Source of the DNA: RGIG8748 sp045646525
GTDB lineage: Bacteria; Bacillota; Clostridia; UMGS1810
DNA length: 22,754 bases
Assembly (NCBI GenBank): GCA_045646525.1
Contig: JAZRKX010000004.1
Coordinates: 1-22,754 of the forward strand
Reading direction: 5' to 3'
The notes beneath the pieces are model-generated. The model was not told where the DNA came from and ran no database searches. It saw only the letters and a list, made by a program, of their open reading frames with translations. The translations under genes were made by a program, and so were the position numbers. Positions 1 through 8,250 of this stretch are shown one piece after another; position 1 is the first letter of the stretch, and each line of letters starts with the position of its first letter.

Positions 1-586
1 CGACATGGCTTCGATCCGACATCGAATGAAGAGTCTTTGCTATACCGAAGGATACTGCAAAAACCACAAGTCCCACAGCATCGTCAAGAGCAACTATTGG
101 GAGAAGAAGTCTTGTAAGAGGTCCGTCTGCCTTGTACTGGCGCACAACCATAAGAGTTGCGGCAGGTGCTGTAGCAGTGGCTATGGCACCGAGTGTTATA
201 GCCTGAGCGAGTGATATCTTGTCGGGCATCATAAAGTGAAGACCTATAAGAACTGCGTCCACAAGAAGTGCCGCAACAAGAGCCTGAACTACACCTATTA
301 TAAGAGCCTGCTTGCCTGTTTTCTTAAGCTCATCCACACGGAATTCATTTCCTATGGAAAAGGCAATAAATGCAAGCGCTACTTCGGATATAAGCGTAAG
401 TCTTGATACTGCATCATGTGTATTAAAACCAAGACCGTCTATGCCAAGGGCACCCAGACAGTAAGGTCCTATGAGGACACCTGCAATAAGATATGCGGTA
501 ACAGACGGAAGCTTTAAGAATTTAAACGCCCTTGTCATAAGAAGTCCTGCAAGCAGGGCTATGGATACGGAGAGTAAAGTACTCAT
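1..586 (-). CDS. Cation:proton antiporter (Na+/H+ exchanger, CPA2-like), 3' part cut by window edge
   Basis: The reverse strand is open from an ATG at 586 to base 1 without a stop, giving 195 residues of an N-terminal part; the gene continues outside the window. The product starts MSTLLSVSIALLAG and has about six hydrophobic segments. It contains the order typical of the Na_H_Exchanger fold: a PSVTAYLIAGVLIGP turn near residue 30, then a stretch ending in ALDDAVGLVVF near residue 175. The paired aspartates of that stretch match the ion-binding site of CPA-type antiporters. By family it would exchange Na+ or K+ for H+ across the cytoplasmic membrane. The start follows a weak purine-rich ribosome site (AAGAAAGAAG) and an excellent sigma-A promoter at 636-664. 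Which ion it carries, and whether a regulatory C-terminal domain follows, cannot be seen. Confidence 0.8.
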   Translation of the reverse strand, partial: MSTLLSVSIALLAGLLMTRAFKFLKLPSVTAYLIAGVLIGPYCLGALGIDGLGFNTHDAVSRLTLISEVALAFIAFSIGNEFRVDELKKTGKQALIIGVVQALVAALLVDAVLIGLHFMMPDKISLAQAITLGAIATATAPAATLMVVRQYKADGPLTRLLLPIVALDDAVGLVVFAVSFGIAKTLHSMSDRSHV

Positions 587-635
587 TATAAAACATCTTC
601 TTTCTTAATATTTTGCCAAAAATTCGCATGATGAC

Positions 636-664
636 ATTATATCACCGTTGTGTCAATATTTCAA
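636..664 (-). promoter_or_regulatory. Sigma-A promoter of the antiporter gene
   Basis: Read on the minus strand, TTGAAA (664-659), a 17-base spacer and TATAAT (641-636), with TG one base before the -10 (extended -10). Transcription should start near 629, leaving a leader of about 43 bases before the ATG at 586. Confidence 0.8.
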
Positions 665-716
665 CAATAATTTTTTATAAATCTTTAATGTTTTTTGCTG
701 TTTTTTTGTGCATAAA

Positions 717-745
717 TAAAACCGAACCTCGCATACGGGGTTCGG
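717..745 (-). terminator. Intrinsic terminator after smpB
   Basis: The minus strand has CCGAACC (745-739) pairing with GGTTCGG (728-722), extendable by two pairs into the loop, followed by TTTTATTT. It lies 10 bases past the smpB stop and would end the long minus-strand transcript before the antiporter promoter. Confidence 0.85.
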
Positions 746-755
746 CTCTTGTCTA

Positions 756-1223
756 TTATCTGTTATATTCTTTTATCTTGCGGTCTATCCGGCGCTTTGC
801 CTCTTTCTCCGCTATGGCATTTCTTTTATCGTAGAGCTTTTTACCCTTGGCGAGCGAAAGCTCTATTTTGACCTTTGAGCCCTTGAGATACACCTTGGTG
901 GGTATGAGCGAATATCCGTCTTCCTTGACCTTTCCTATGAGACGCCTTATCTCCGCCTTGTGCATAAGGAGTTTGCGCTCTCTTAAAGGGTCTTTGTTGA
1001 AGATATTGCCCTTTTCGTAAGGGCTTATGTGCATACCGATAAGCATTACCTCACCGCTTTGCACCGAGGCAAAGGAGTCCTTTAAGTTTACCTGCCCCGC
1101 CCTTATAGACTTAACCTCTGTGCCCGCAAGAGATATTCCGCACTCGTAGGTTTCCTCTATGAAGTAATCGTGATATGCCTTTTTGTTTTGTGATATAAGC
1201 TTTATGCTCTCTTTGTCTGCCAT
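756..1223 (-). CDS. smpB: SsrA-binding protein SmpB
   Basis: This 155-residue protein is SmpB, which binds tmRNA and brings it to stalled ribosomes for trans-translation. The core is highly recognisable: QNKKAYHDYFIEETYECGI at residues 12-30, GTEVKSIRAGQVNLKDS soon after, then GMHISPYEKGN, RKLLMHKAEIRRLIGKVK and the basic tail KGKKLYDKRNAIAEKEAKRR, which in the family reaches into the mRNA channel. Length is normal. A GTG at 1232 is in frame, but it sits inside the AAGGTG ribosome site; that site lies six bases before the ATG at 1223, so the ATG is chosen. The gene begins five bases after the rnr stop. The rnr-smpB pair is common in Firmicutes, where RNase R degrades tagged nonstop mRNAs. The tmRNA gene itself is not in the window. 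Confidence 0.97.
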   Translation of the reverse strand: MADKESIKLISQNKKAYHDYFIEETYECGISLAGTEVKSIRAGQVNLKDSFASVQSGEVMLIGMHISPYEKGNIFNKDPLRERKLLMHKAEIRRLIGKVKEDGYSLIPTKVYLKGSKVKIELSLAKGKKLYDKRNAIAEKEAKRRIDRKIKEYNR

Positions 1224-1228
1224 ATAAG

Positions 1229-3325
1229 TCACCTTAGTTCAAAATTTATATTTCCGCTCTGCAAATCCACAGATGCTACAATAATGTCCACGCTGTCTCC
1301 TATTCGGTATGACTTGCCCGTGTGTTCGCCCGTAAGCGAAAGGTCTGCAGTGTCGAACACATAGTAATCGTCTCGTAAATCAGAAAGACGCACAAGCCCC
1401 TCTATACCGTTTTCGAGCTGGGCATAAAAGCCGAAGTTTGTACAGGAGCTTATGATAGCGCTAAACTCATCGCCTATATGCGAGTGCATATACTCTGCCT
1501 TTTTGATATCATCTGCCTCGCGCTCCGCTTCCATTGCACCAAGCTCGGTTTCGCTTGATTTAACGGAAACCTCGGATACAAATTTCTTGTAGTACCTCGC
1601 TCTTTTTTCCGAAATCCCGCATGAAATAAACTCTTTTATAATTCTGTGTATAGCAAGGTCGGGATATCTCCTTATGGGCGATGTAAAGTGGCAGTAATAC
1701 TTAAACGAAAGTCCAAAATGCCCGAGACATTCAGCGGAGTACTTTGCTTTCATAAGAGAGCGAAGCATAACCTTATTTACAATAAGCTCTTCCCTCTTGC
1801 CCTTTACCTCATTTACAATTTTTGCATATTCACCCGGGTGGGCGCTGTTTGAAAGGCGGTAGCCCATATTGGATGCAAAGTCATTGAAAGCACGGATTTT
1901 GTCCGAAGACGGTTTCTCGTGAATTCTGTATACAAAGGGTATTTCCGTCCAGAAAAACTGTTCTGCAACAACCTTATTTGCAAGAAGCATGAATTCTTCT
2001 ATTATCTTATTTGACACTCCGCTGTAATGCTTGTACACATCTACAGCCCTGCCGTTTTCGTCGGTTACAATTTTAATCTCGGGGAAGTCGAAGTCTATAC
2101 TGCCCTGTGCCATTCGTTTTGTACGCAGTATGCCTGAAAGCGTCTCCATGGCTTTAAGCTCGTCTGCTATATGGCTGTATTTATCGGAAAGCTCTTTGTC
2201 GCCCTCTAAAATTGCAGTTACATCATCATATGTCATGCGCTCGCAGGAACGTATTATACCCTCGCAGATTTCGTGGTCTGTCACTTCGCCGTTTTCGTTT
2301 ATTTTCATCACAACGGAAAGGGTGAGTCTGTCCTCACGCGGATTAAGACTGCATATGCCGTTGGAAAGCTTTTTGGGAAGCATGGGAACTACACTTCCAG
2401 GAAAATACACACTTGTGCCTCGGGAAAGTGCCTCTCTGTCTAAAGGACTGCCCTCTGTAACATAGTGGGTAACATCGGCAATATGAACACCGAGCGTATA
2501 TATACCGCCCTCATATTTTATTCCTACCGCATCGTCAAAATCACGGCTGTCTGTACCGTCTATGGTAAAGATTTTTTCTCCCCTGAAATCCGTTCTTGAT
2601 GCTATATCCGCCTCGGATATGGTATCATTTATATTCTCGCATTGCATAGTAACTTTTTGGGGGAATTCTTCCTTAAGACCGTGGGCACGCATTACTGATA
2701 GCATATCCACTCCCTTTGCATCGGGATAGCCGAGAACTTCGGCTATTTCTCCCTCGGGCTTGGAATTGTACTTTTTGGGGTCGTGCCACTTGGTAATGCG
2801 GGCAACAACCTTTTGTCCGTTTCGGGCATTTCCGAATCTTCTTTTGGATATGAATATATCAAACGGTATCTTTTCGTCATCGGGAATTACAAAGCCGAAA
2901 TTACGGTTGTTTTCAAATGTGCCTACCACAAGGTCGGTCTTTCTTTTTATAATCCTTACAACTCTGCACTCAGGTCCTCTCTCGGTTTTAGCCAAAGGTT
3001 CCGCCAGAACTGTGTCACCCGTCAGCGCTCCGAGAAGGTGTGACGGCGGTATGAACACATCCTCTCTGTCCTCTCTTTCAAGAAAGCCAAAGCCTCCCCT
3101 TGCAAGAGCCACCGTCCCCTTAAGATAACCTAATTTTTCGGGCGAGGCATACTTTTTTTTGGATGTTTTTATAATTGAGTTTTCCTCTGTAAGCTCGTTT
3201 AATATAAGCATGAGCTCCTCTCTGTCGTCGAAAGGGATGCCAAGCATGAGCATCATTTCCTCTATGTTTACGGGAGGGTAGCTTTCGTCGGACAAAAAGT
3301 TTAGTATAGTTTGTTTTCTATCCAT
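1229..3325 (-). CDS. rnr: Ribonuclease R
   Basis: This 698-residue protein is an RNase II/R family 3'-to-5' exoribonuclease that degrades structured RNA in the cytoplasm. Domains in order: a winged-helix-like N-terminal segment (about 1-60); two cold-shock OB domains (about 65-200, with GGFGFLE and NFGFVIP RNA-binding motifs); the RNB catalytic domain (about 240-575); and an S1 domain (about 618-698). The RNB metal site is visible as IDGTDSRDFDDAVGI at 255-269, and HFTSPIRRYPDLAIHRII lies at 546-563. It lacks the long lysine-rich tail of some homologues. The start is an ATG with AAGGTG five bases upstream. It is preceded by a small inverted repeat (3337-3360) and followed by smpB. Its RNase R identity, rather than RNase II, rests on the helix-turn-helix N-terminus and the smpB linkage. 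Confidence 0.95.
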   Translation of the reverse strand: MDRKQTILNFLSDESYPPVNIEEMMLMLGIPFDDREELMLILNELTEENSIIKTSKKKYASPEKLGYLKGTVALARGGFGFLEREDREDVFIPPSHLLGALTGDTVLAEPLAKTERGPECRVVRIIKRKTDLVVGTFENNRNFGFVIPDDEKIPFDIFISKRRFGNARNGQKVVARITKWHDPKKYNSKPEGEIAEVLGYPDAKGVDMLSVMRAHGLKEEFPQKVTMQCENINDTISEADIASRTDFRGEKIFTIDGTDSRDFDDAVGIKYEGGIYTLGVHIADVTHYVTEGSPLDREALSRGTSVYFPGSVVPMLPKKLSNGICSLNPREDRLTLSVVMKINENGEVTDHEICEGIIRSCERMTYDDVTAILEGDKELSDKYSHIADELKAMETLSGILRTKRMAQGSIDFDFPEIKIVTDENGRAVDVYKHYSGVSNKIIEEFMLLANKVVAEQFFWTEIPFVYRIHEKPSSDKIRAFNDFASNMGYRLSNSAHPGEYAKIVNEVKGKREELIVNKVMLRSLMKAKYSAECLGHFGLSFKYYCHFTSPIRRYPDLAIHRIIKEFISCGISEKRARYYKKFVSEVSVKSSETELGAMEAEREADDIKKAEYMHSHIGDEFSAIISSCTNFGFYAQLENGIEGLVRLSDLRDDYYVFDTADLSLTGEHTGKSYRIGDSVDIIVASVDLQSGNINFELR

Positions 3326-3336
3326 ATTTACACCTT

Positions 3337-3360
3337 GAATACTTTTTAAAAGAAGTATTC
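3337..3360. repeat. Inverted repeat just before the rnr ribosome binding site
   Basis: GAATACTT (3337-3344) and AAGTATTC (3353-3360) form a perfect 8-bp stem with an 8-base loop between the hydrolase stop and rnr. On the minus strand the stem is directly followed by AAGGTG, the rnr ribosome site, not by a T-run, so it is not a classical terminator. It could be an mRNA processing or stability hairpin. Confidence 0.5.
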
Positions 3361-3376
3361 CCTAAAAACGGTTAAA

Positions 3377-4132
3377 TCATAATTCGTTTTCTTTTTGTAT
3401 TACATCATCGAGCCTTTTTTCGCAAAAATCCAGAAATTCAATCCATATTTTGTTATTGATGAATTTATTTTCACCTGTAGTTAAAAGGATTTTTCCATTT
3501 TCTTCGGTATTGTTATTCCACACATGGTTGCCTATGAACACATCTACCCTCTTTTGTCTTAATCTTTCCAGAGATTTACGGTAATCCTCACGGCAATTAT
3601 CGTAGTCGAACCAAGGCTTTGTAAGGGTGTTTACACCTGCTCCGCCAAAGGTACCTACCTTATATACAGTTCCGTCCTCTTCAGTTTCAAAGAAAAGAGA
3701 TATACAGCCCTCGGTGTGTCCGGGAGTTTCCATTATTTCGATTTTGGTATTTCCAAGTTCTACGGTGTCTGCGTCTCTTAATGTATGGTCTGCAACAAAG
3801 TGCTTTTTAACCTTTTCAAAATCCTTTTCGCCTATAAAGGTTTCAGCACCCGAAAGATGCGCAAGCGCAGCTGTAGCCTCGGTGTGGTCACCGTGCCAAT
3901 GAGTATGTATTATGTACTTAATGTCATAGGGTGAAAAGCCAATCTTGTATATGGAGTTTATAACAAGGTGGAGCGTGTCGGCATAGCCGGTATCTATAAG
4001 TATAAGTCCGTCGCCTGTATCTATAAGATGCGCTGAGGCAGGATATGTACCTACAAAGTACACATTTCCTATAATCTTAAAGGGCTCCATGGCACCCTCG
4101 TAATGATTTTGAAATTTTTTTCTTGTAAACAT
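3377..4132 (-). CDS. Metallo-beta-lactamase-fold metal hydrolase
   Basis: This 251-residue protein has an MBL fold. It contains the zinc motif HxHxDH as H78-W-H80-G-D82-H83 (THWHGDHT), a further histidine H139 in ETPGHTEG and a late histidine H203 in IGNHVW, so both metal sites look complete. The early LIDTGDGLILIDTG strand pair is also typical. The spacing TPGHTEG...GNH resembles subclass B3-like hydrolases, but there is no signal peptide, so a secreted antibiotic-degrading role is not indicated. Substrate unknown. The ATG at 4132 follows AAGGAG, which lies inside the last codons of the flavodoxin gene, only three bases after its stop; the two are probably translationally coupled and may work together in an unidentified redox or hydrolytic step. 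Confidence 0.85.
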   Translation of the reverse strand: MFTRKKFQNHYEGAMEPFKIIGNVYFVGTYPASAHLIDTGDGLILIDTGYADTLHLVINSIYKIGFSPYDIKYIIHTHWHGDHTEATAALAHLSGAETFIGEKDFEKVKKHFVADHTLRDADTVELGNTKIEIMETPGHTEGCISLFFETEEDGTVYKVGTFGGAGVNTLTKPWFDYDNCREDYRKSLERLRQKRVDVFIGNHVWNNNTEENGKILLTTGENKFINNKIWIEFLDFCEKRLDDVIQKENEL

Positions 4133-4135
4133 AAA

Positions 4136-4666
4136 TTACTCCTTAGTTATATAATCTATAAGTTCTCCGATAGCCGTCCTGTCAGTATAGTCACCGTCGC
4201 AGTCGCACAGGTCTATAAGAAGTTTTTCCATTTCGGTGAGATTTTGCTTACCCGACATGAGCTTTTTAAGACTCTTTATAGCAGTTCTATGTACAACGGA
4301 AAGCTCGGAAACTACCATCCTTCCAAGGAAATTAAACACCTTTATCTGCTTGGGAAGACCTTTTTTAAAGTTCTTTTCTATCACAAGCTTATCGTAATAA
4401 TCTCTGCAATCTATAGGGGTAATTCCTGTGGTATATACGGCAATCTTTTTGCCCTTTAATACATCGAGGTTTTTGGTAATAAGGCTTACACCTGCAATTA
4501 CCTCGGCATAGAGACCTCCGCCGTATATGATGGTATCGTAATCTTTAAGGTCTTCTACCCTGACGCCTTTAGCCTCTACCGCCTCGCACAAAAGTTCATC
4601 TGCTATCCACTCGGCATATGCCTTTGTAGAGCCGTATTTTGATTTATATATAACTATGGCTTTCAA
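4136..4666 (-). CDS. Flavodoxin-domain protein (HemG/Flavodoxin_5-like)
   Basis: The 176-residue product starts MKAIVIYKSKYGSTKAYAEWIA, the FMN phosphate-binding loop pattern of flavodoxins, followed by DYDTIIYGGGLYA near 43-55 and GKKIAVYTTGITP near 71-83, which match the flavin-contacting loops. This length and pattern fit the Flavodoxin_5 group that includes menaquinone-dependent protoporphyrinogen oxidase. No haem genes are nearby, so a general FMN redox role is safer. The start is a TTG at 4666, with GGAG eight bases upstream; no in-frame ATG lies between the ribosome site and the conserved MKAIVIY start. The stop lies three bases before the MBL hydrolase start. A TATAAT (4703-4698) in the leader has no good -35. 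Confidence 0.85.
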   Translation of the reverse strand: MKAIVIYKSKYGSTKAYAEWIADELLCEAVEAKGVRVEDLKDYDTIIYGGGLYAEVIAGVSLITKNLDVLKGKKIAVYTTGITPIDCRDYYDKLVIEKNFKKGLPKQIKVFNFLGRMVVSELSVVHRTAIKSLKKLMSGKQNLTEMEKLLIDLCDCDGDYTDRTAIGELIDYITKE

Positions 4667-4728
4667 GCTATCATCTCCGATTTGATGTTTTTAAGAAATT
4701 ATATGTTAGGTTTCCTCTTCATATTCTG

Positions 4729-5952
4729 TCAGAAAGGAAGCTTTTTCCCATCTTTTTTCCACTCCATGAATTCTGCAGTTGCACAGAAAAGCACATCGCC
4801 CGAAGAGTTTATGGCGGTTTCCAGAGAATCCTGAACTACTCCTATAATAAAGCCTACCGCAACAACCTGCATGGCAATATCCTGACCCACACCCAGAAGC
4901 GAACATGCCATGGGTATAAGAAGAAGTGAGCCTCCCGCAACACCCGAAGCACCGCAGGCACCCAGAGTTGCCACAAAGCTAAGAAGAATTGCAAGAACAA
5001 TATTTACATTAATACCCTGTGAAAAAGCTGCCGAAAGCGCCATTACCGTTATGGTTATAGCGGCACCGTCCATGTTGATTGTAGCGCCAAGGGGTATGGA
5101 AACGCTGTAATATTCTCTGTCCAGACCGAGTCTTTCGCAAAGGCTCATGTTTACAGGTATGTTTGCCGCAGAGCTTCTTGTGAAAAAAGCAGTTATGCCC
5201 GATTCCCTGAAGCACTTAAATACAAGCGGATAAGGATTTCTCTTAAGAGAGATTGCTACAATAAGCGGGTCTACTATAAATGCTACCGCAAGCATACATC
5301 CCACAAGCACTGCAAGAAGCCTGCCGTAATCGGTAAATATCTCCAAACCGTATTCGTTTACGGAAGAGTACACAAGCCCCATTATACCAAAGGGTGCAAA
5401 CTGAATAACCCATGCAACCGCCTTTGATACCGCATTTGATATATCGGACAGAACTTCTTTTGTCTTATCGCCTGCTCCCATTCTCAAAGCAAGTCCAAGC
5501 ACAACCGCCCATGTGAGAATACCCACATAGTTACCCTCTATTATTGCTTTTACGGGGTTCATAACCATATTTGAAAGAAGTGTTGAGAATACCTCGCCAA
5601 GACCTGCGGGTGCACTGTTTTCTGCTGCCGCGGAAAGAGGTATTGTTACCTTAAACATATAGCTTCCCATTACGGCAACTACCGCTGCAAGAAAGGTACT
5701 CAAAAGGTAAAAGAATATAACCTTGGTAAATCGCTTTCCTATACCGCTTGCTGCCGATGAAAGTGAAGAAATAACAAGCACAAAAACAAGTATTGGTGCA
5801 ATGGCTTTCAGTGCGCCTACAAATATAGTTCCAAACACCGCCGCAAAGCTTGCCTGCGGAACCCACAGACCAAGGCATATACCTATAATAAGTCCGAGGG
5901 CTATCCTTAAGATAAGCGGTGACTTTATGTAATATCCAAAAAACTTTTTCAT
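4729..5952 (-). CDS. sstT: Serine/threonine:Na+ symporter SstT
   Basis: This 407-residue polytopic membrane protein belongs to the dicarboxylate/amino acid:cation symporter family and most resembles SstT, which imports serine and threonine with Na+. Family marks include the re-entrant loop region RSSAANIPVN (259-268) with the serine-rich tip, and ATINMDGAAIT (291-301), where NMDG is the sodium and substrate site of the family. The length and the start MKKFFGYYIKSPLILRIALG fit SstT. ATG 5952 has GGAGGAT five bases upstream. It sits in the long minus-strand gene run between a DUF1294 gene and the flavodoxin gene, with no terminator on either side. Substrate assignment is from family resemblance. 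Confidence 0.92.
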   Translation of the reverse strand: MKKFFGYYIKSPLILRIALGLIIGICLGLWVPQASFAAVFGTIFVGALKAIAPILVFVLVISSLSSAASGIGKRFTKVIFFYLLSTFLAAVVAVMGSYMFKVTIPLSAAAENSAPAGLGEVFSTLLSNMVMNPVKAIIEGNYVGILTWAVVLGLALRMGAGDKTKEVLSDISNAVSKAVAWVIQFAPFGIMGLVYSSVNEYGLEIFTDYGRLLAVLVGCMLAVAFIVDPLIVAISLKRNPYPLVFKCFRESGITAFFTRSSAANIPVNMSLCERLGLDREYYSVSIPLGATINMDGAAITITVMALSAAFSQGINVNIVLAILLSFVATLGACGASGVAGGSLLLIPMACSLLGVGQDIAMQVVAVGFIIGVVQDSLETAINSSGDVLFCATAEFMEWKKDGKKLPF

Positions 5953-5970
5953 GATTATCCTCCATATATT

Positions 5971-6237
5971 TTAAATCTTACAGTATAAAACAAAATGAAC
6001 AAACAAGGTGAGTACCGCACAAAGCGGAACTGTAATTCTGAAACGCATCTTGGATGTTTTGTGGTTGAATACCACCATACCAAACATTGCGCCCAAACCG
6101 CCCAGAAGAAATGCCGCAAATAAAAGAGACCTCTCTCTGATACGCCTTGTTGCCCTCAGCGCGCGGGATTTGTCCAACCCGTAAAAGAGCATTACAAGTG
6201 CATTCCATATAAGTAAAACTGCATTTATAAAGCCCAT
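5971..6237 (-). CDS. DUF1294 small membrane protein
   Basis: This 88-residue protein matches the DUF1294 pattern: FYGLDKSRAL near residues 18-27, RRIRERSLLFAAFLLGGLGAMFGM near 31-54 and VFNHKTSKMRFRITVPL near 56-72, with hydrophobic helices at both ends. Members are small membrane proteins of unknown function. Its ATG shares one base with the stop codon of the upstream yhcH-like gene (TAATG), so translation is likely coupled. The function is unknown and the neighbours do not fix it. Confidence 0.85.
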   Translation of the reverse strand: MGFINAVLLIWNALVMLFYGLDKSRALRATRRIRERSLLFAAFLLGGLGAMFGMVVFNHKTSKMRFRITVPLCAVLTLFVHFVLYCKI

Positions 6238-6698
6238 TAATCTGCCTTTACCTTTACAACGATTTTTTTAACAAGTGTGTTTTCTCCTTTGTATGCTATG
6301 CCCGGTCTGTGTATATCCTCGGGGAAGAAAATTGCATATTCGCCCGAAGCTGCATTGCACACCGATGCATCCGAAAAGTTCTCATAAAATTCCACATCCT
6401 TGACATCATTGTACTCGGATTTCAAAGTGGCTTTGGAAATATCAAATACCTCCATTGTCTCCACTCCGGATACTATATACTGGATGTCTATATAGTTTCT
6501 GTGACCCTCGCTTTTGCAATCCTCTGCATTTTTTGTGTTGTATTCCTGTATGGAAGCATAGAGGTCGCTTCCGTTTATTTCGTATTTGCCCGCGGGCAGA
6601 TTTTCCGATACGGCTTTAGCTATAAATTCAAAGCCCTCTTTGAAATACTTATTTACTCCGTAGTATTTTTCGCAATCTTTAAGTGTAGCGTAAATCAT
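6237..6698 (-). CDS. YhcH/YjgK/YiaL family cupin-like protein (sugar anomerase-like)
   Basis: This 153-residue protein belongs to the YhcH/YjgK/YiaL (DUF386) family. Members have a beta-barrel with a metal site; the E. coli member NanQ is reported to speed N-acetylneuraminate anomerisation, and EbgC is a beta-galactosidase partner. Visible family marks are GKYEINGSDLYASIQEY near residues 37-53, EGHRNYIDIQYIVSG near 65-79, FFPEDIHRPG near 124-133 and the closing VKKIVVKV. The histidines and glutamate of the second and third motifs fit the metal site. The start has a perfect AAGGAGAT upstream. No sialic acid genes lie next to it, although an amino-sugar pair (nagA and ROK) lies upstream on the same strand. 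The actual sugar is unknown. Confidence 0.85.
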   Translation of the reverse strand: MIYATLKDCEKYYGVNKYFKEGFEFIAKAVSENLPAGKYEINGSDLYASIQEYNTKNAEDCKSEGHRNYIDIQYIVSGVETMEVFDISKATLKSEYNDVKDVEFYENFSDASVCNAASGEYAIFFPEDIHRPGIAYKGENTLVKKIVVKVKAD

Positions 6699-6722
6699 GT
6701 TTTTATCTCCTTTAAAAATCTT

Positions 6723-8099
6723 TTACTGCTCTATAGCTTTATTTTTCCACTTGCCTCTTAAATAGAATATAACTGTTATAACGGCACCCAATACCCATGA
6801 CGCAAGAAGAGAAATCTGTATACACACGTTCTGTCCGTTGGGCAGGTCGGGTGTTCTTGTAAGATAAGATATTCCGTAAGCCAGAGGTATTCTTATGGCA
6901 ACTGTGGATATAAGAGAAATCCACATAGGCGTCATGGTGTCGCCAGCTCCTCTCATTATACCTGAGAGAGACTGTGTAACCGCAACTGCAATATAGCCTG
7001 CGGCAAGTATTCTCATAAGATAATTACTCATGTTTACAAGCTCTTTTGTATCTGTAAATATAGCCATAAGGTATTTACCGAATATAAGAAGTATACCTGT
7101 TATGATTGTAGAGCAGGCAACCGCAATTAATGTACCTTGCTTGGCACCCTGGGTAACTCTGTCGTGAAGTCCCGCACCGATATTCTGCCCTGCATATGTG
7201 GTAAGTGCAAGACCGAAGGAAAAGTTTGGCATCATGGCAAAGCCGTCTACACGCATTATGACAACATTTGCCGCAATAAAAAGTTCTCCGAACTGATTTG
7301 TAAGAGACTGTACCACTATCATTGCAGAGGAGAATATAGCCTGTGTAAGACCTGCAGGTATACCAAGACTTATAACCCTTTTTGCATACTCTGCCTTGGG
7401 CTTAAGATAATACAGGTTAAAGTCAAAGTAATCTTTCATTCTGGAAAGCTTTATCAAACAAAGTGCCGAAGACACAAACTGCGCTATAATTGTAGCAAGT
7501 GCCACACCCGCAACTCCCATATTAAGTTCTGCAACAAAGTATATATCAAGTACAATGTTTATAACCGTAGCCACAAGAAGATACAAAAGTGCAGAGAACG
7601 AATCTCCCAGACCTCTTAATATACCGCTTAATATGTTGTAATAGCCCATGCCTGCAATACCCATGAGGGATATAAAAAGATACCAGTAACAATCATTTAT
7701 GATACTGTCGGGTGTGTTCTGCATTTCAAGTACAGGCATTATAAGGGGCGTTGCAAAAATCATAAGCGCCGCGCATGAAACTAATGTAACTACAATGGAA
7801 GTACCTACAGTATGTGAAATTGCTTCGCGGTTTTTGGCGCCGACATACTGAGAAACCATAACATTTGCTCCCGAGGATATACCCATAAAAAGCACCAGAA
7901 GCATATTTAATATCGGCAGGGCGCTTCCTACCGCCGCAAGTGCGTTATCGCCGACATACTGTCCTACAACTATACTGTCTACCGTACTGTACAGCTGCTG
8001 TGCAATATTTCCTATGAGCATGGGAAGAGTAAACGCTATGATGCTCTTCCACGGTGCTCCCTTTGTCATGTCTGTAGGTGTGTTGAGTTTTTTGAACAT
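6723..8099 (-). CDS. MATE family efflux transporter
   Basis: This 458-residue protein has about twelve hydrophobic segments in two homologous halves, as in MATE exporters that expel drugs or metabolites in exchange for Na+ or H+. Family marks are GAPWKSIIAFTLPMLIGNIAQQLY at residues 14-37, VDSIVVGQYVGDNALAAVG soon after, and the second-half counterpart ISLGIPAGLTQAIFSS. It most resembles the clostridial DinF/NorM-like group. ATG 8099 follows AGAGGT by six bases and is the first gene behind the promoter at 8153-8181, so it heads the long minus-strand run. Substrate is not predictable. Confidence 0.92.
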   Translation of the reverse strand: MFKKLNTPTDMTKGAPWKSIIAFTLPMLIGNIAQQLYSTVDSIVVGQYVGDNALAAVGSALPILNMLLVLFMGISSGANVMVSQYVGAKNREAISHTVGTSIVVTLVSCAALMIFATPLIMPVLEMQNTPDSIINDCYWYLFISLMGIAGMGYYNILSGILRGLGDSFSALLYLLVATVINIVLDIYFVAELNMGVAGVALATIIAQFVSSALCLIKLSRMKDYFDFNLYYLKPKAEYAKRVISLGIPAGLTQAIFSSAMIVVQSLTNQFGELFIAANVVIMRVDGFAMMPNFSFGLALTTYAGQNIGAGLHDRVTQGAKQGTLIAVACSTIITGILLIFGKYLMAIFTDTKELVNMSNYLMRILAAGYIAVAVTQSLSGIMRGAGDTMTPMWISLISTVAIRIPLAYGISYLTRTPDLPNGQNVCIQISLLASWVLGAVITVIFYLRGKWKNKAIEQ

Positions 8100-8152
8100 T
8101 TGAATACCTCTTTAATCTGTCATTTGTTTTTTTACATATTTTCCTAATTTAC

Positions 8153-8181
8153 ACTATACCACAAAACATTAATAATTTCAA
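8153..8181 (-). promoter_or_regulatory. Sigma-A promoter before the MATE gene
   Basis: On the minus strand, TTGAAA (8181-8176), 17-base spacer, TATAGT (8158-8153), with an extended -10 (TGG before it). It would drive the MATE gene and probably the genes behind it through smpB. The leader is about 45 bases and shows no riboswitch. Confidence 0.78.
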
Positions 8182-8202
8182 TGTAAGAAATATATTTGTA
8201 AC

Positions 8203-8232
8203 AAAAAATCAGAGGCTTGTGAAAACCTCTGA
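8203..8232 (-). terminator. Intrinsic terminator after the ROK gene
   Basis: On the minus strand TCAGAGG (8232-8226) pairs with CCTCTGA (8215-8209) around a ten-base loop, followed by six Ts (8208-8203). It ends the nagA-ROK transcript and insulates the MATE promoter. Confidence 0.88.
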
Positions 8233-8250
8233 CTTTTTTAACAAACTTAA

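Noticed and set aside
610..623. Near-palindrome around ATTTTGCC in the antiporter leader as an operator
   Set aside because: Imperfect and AT-rich, expected by chance in this leader.
1646..3128. Open frames on the plus strand opposite rnr
   Set aside because: They have no ribosome sites, no recognisable products and lie over a well-conserved gene on the other strand.
3377..4132. Beta-lactam resistance gene from the metallo-beta-lactamase fold
   Set aside because: No signal peptide, and it is coupled to a flavodoxin gene; the fold covers many other hydrolases.
4698..4703. TATAAT on the minus strand before the flavodoxin gene as an internal promoter
   Set aside because: No acceptable -35 at 16-18 bases; AT-rich leader explains it.
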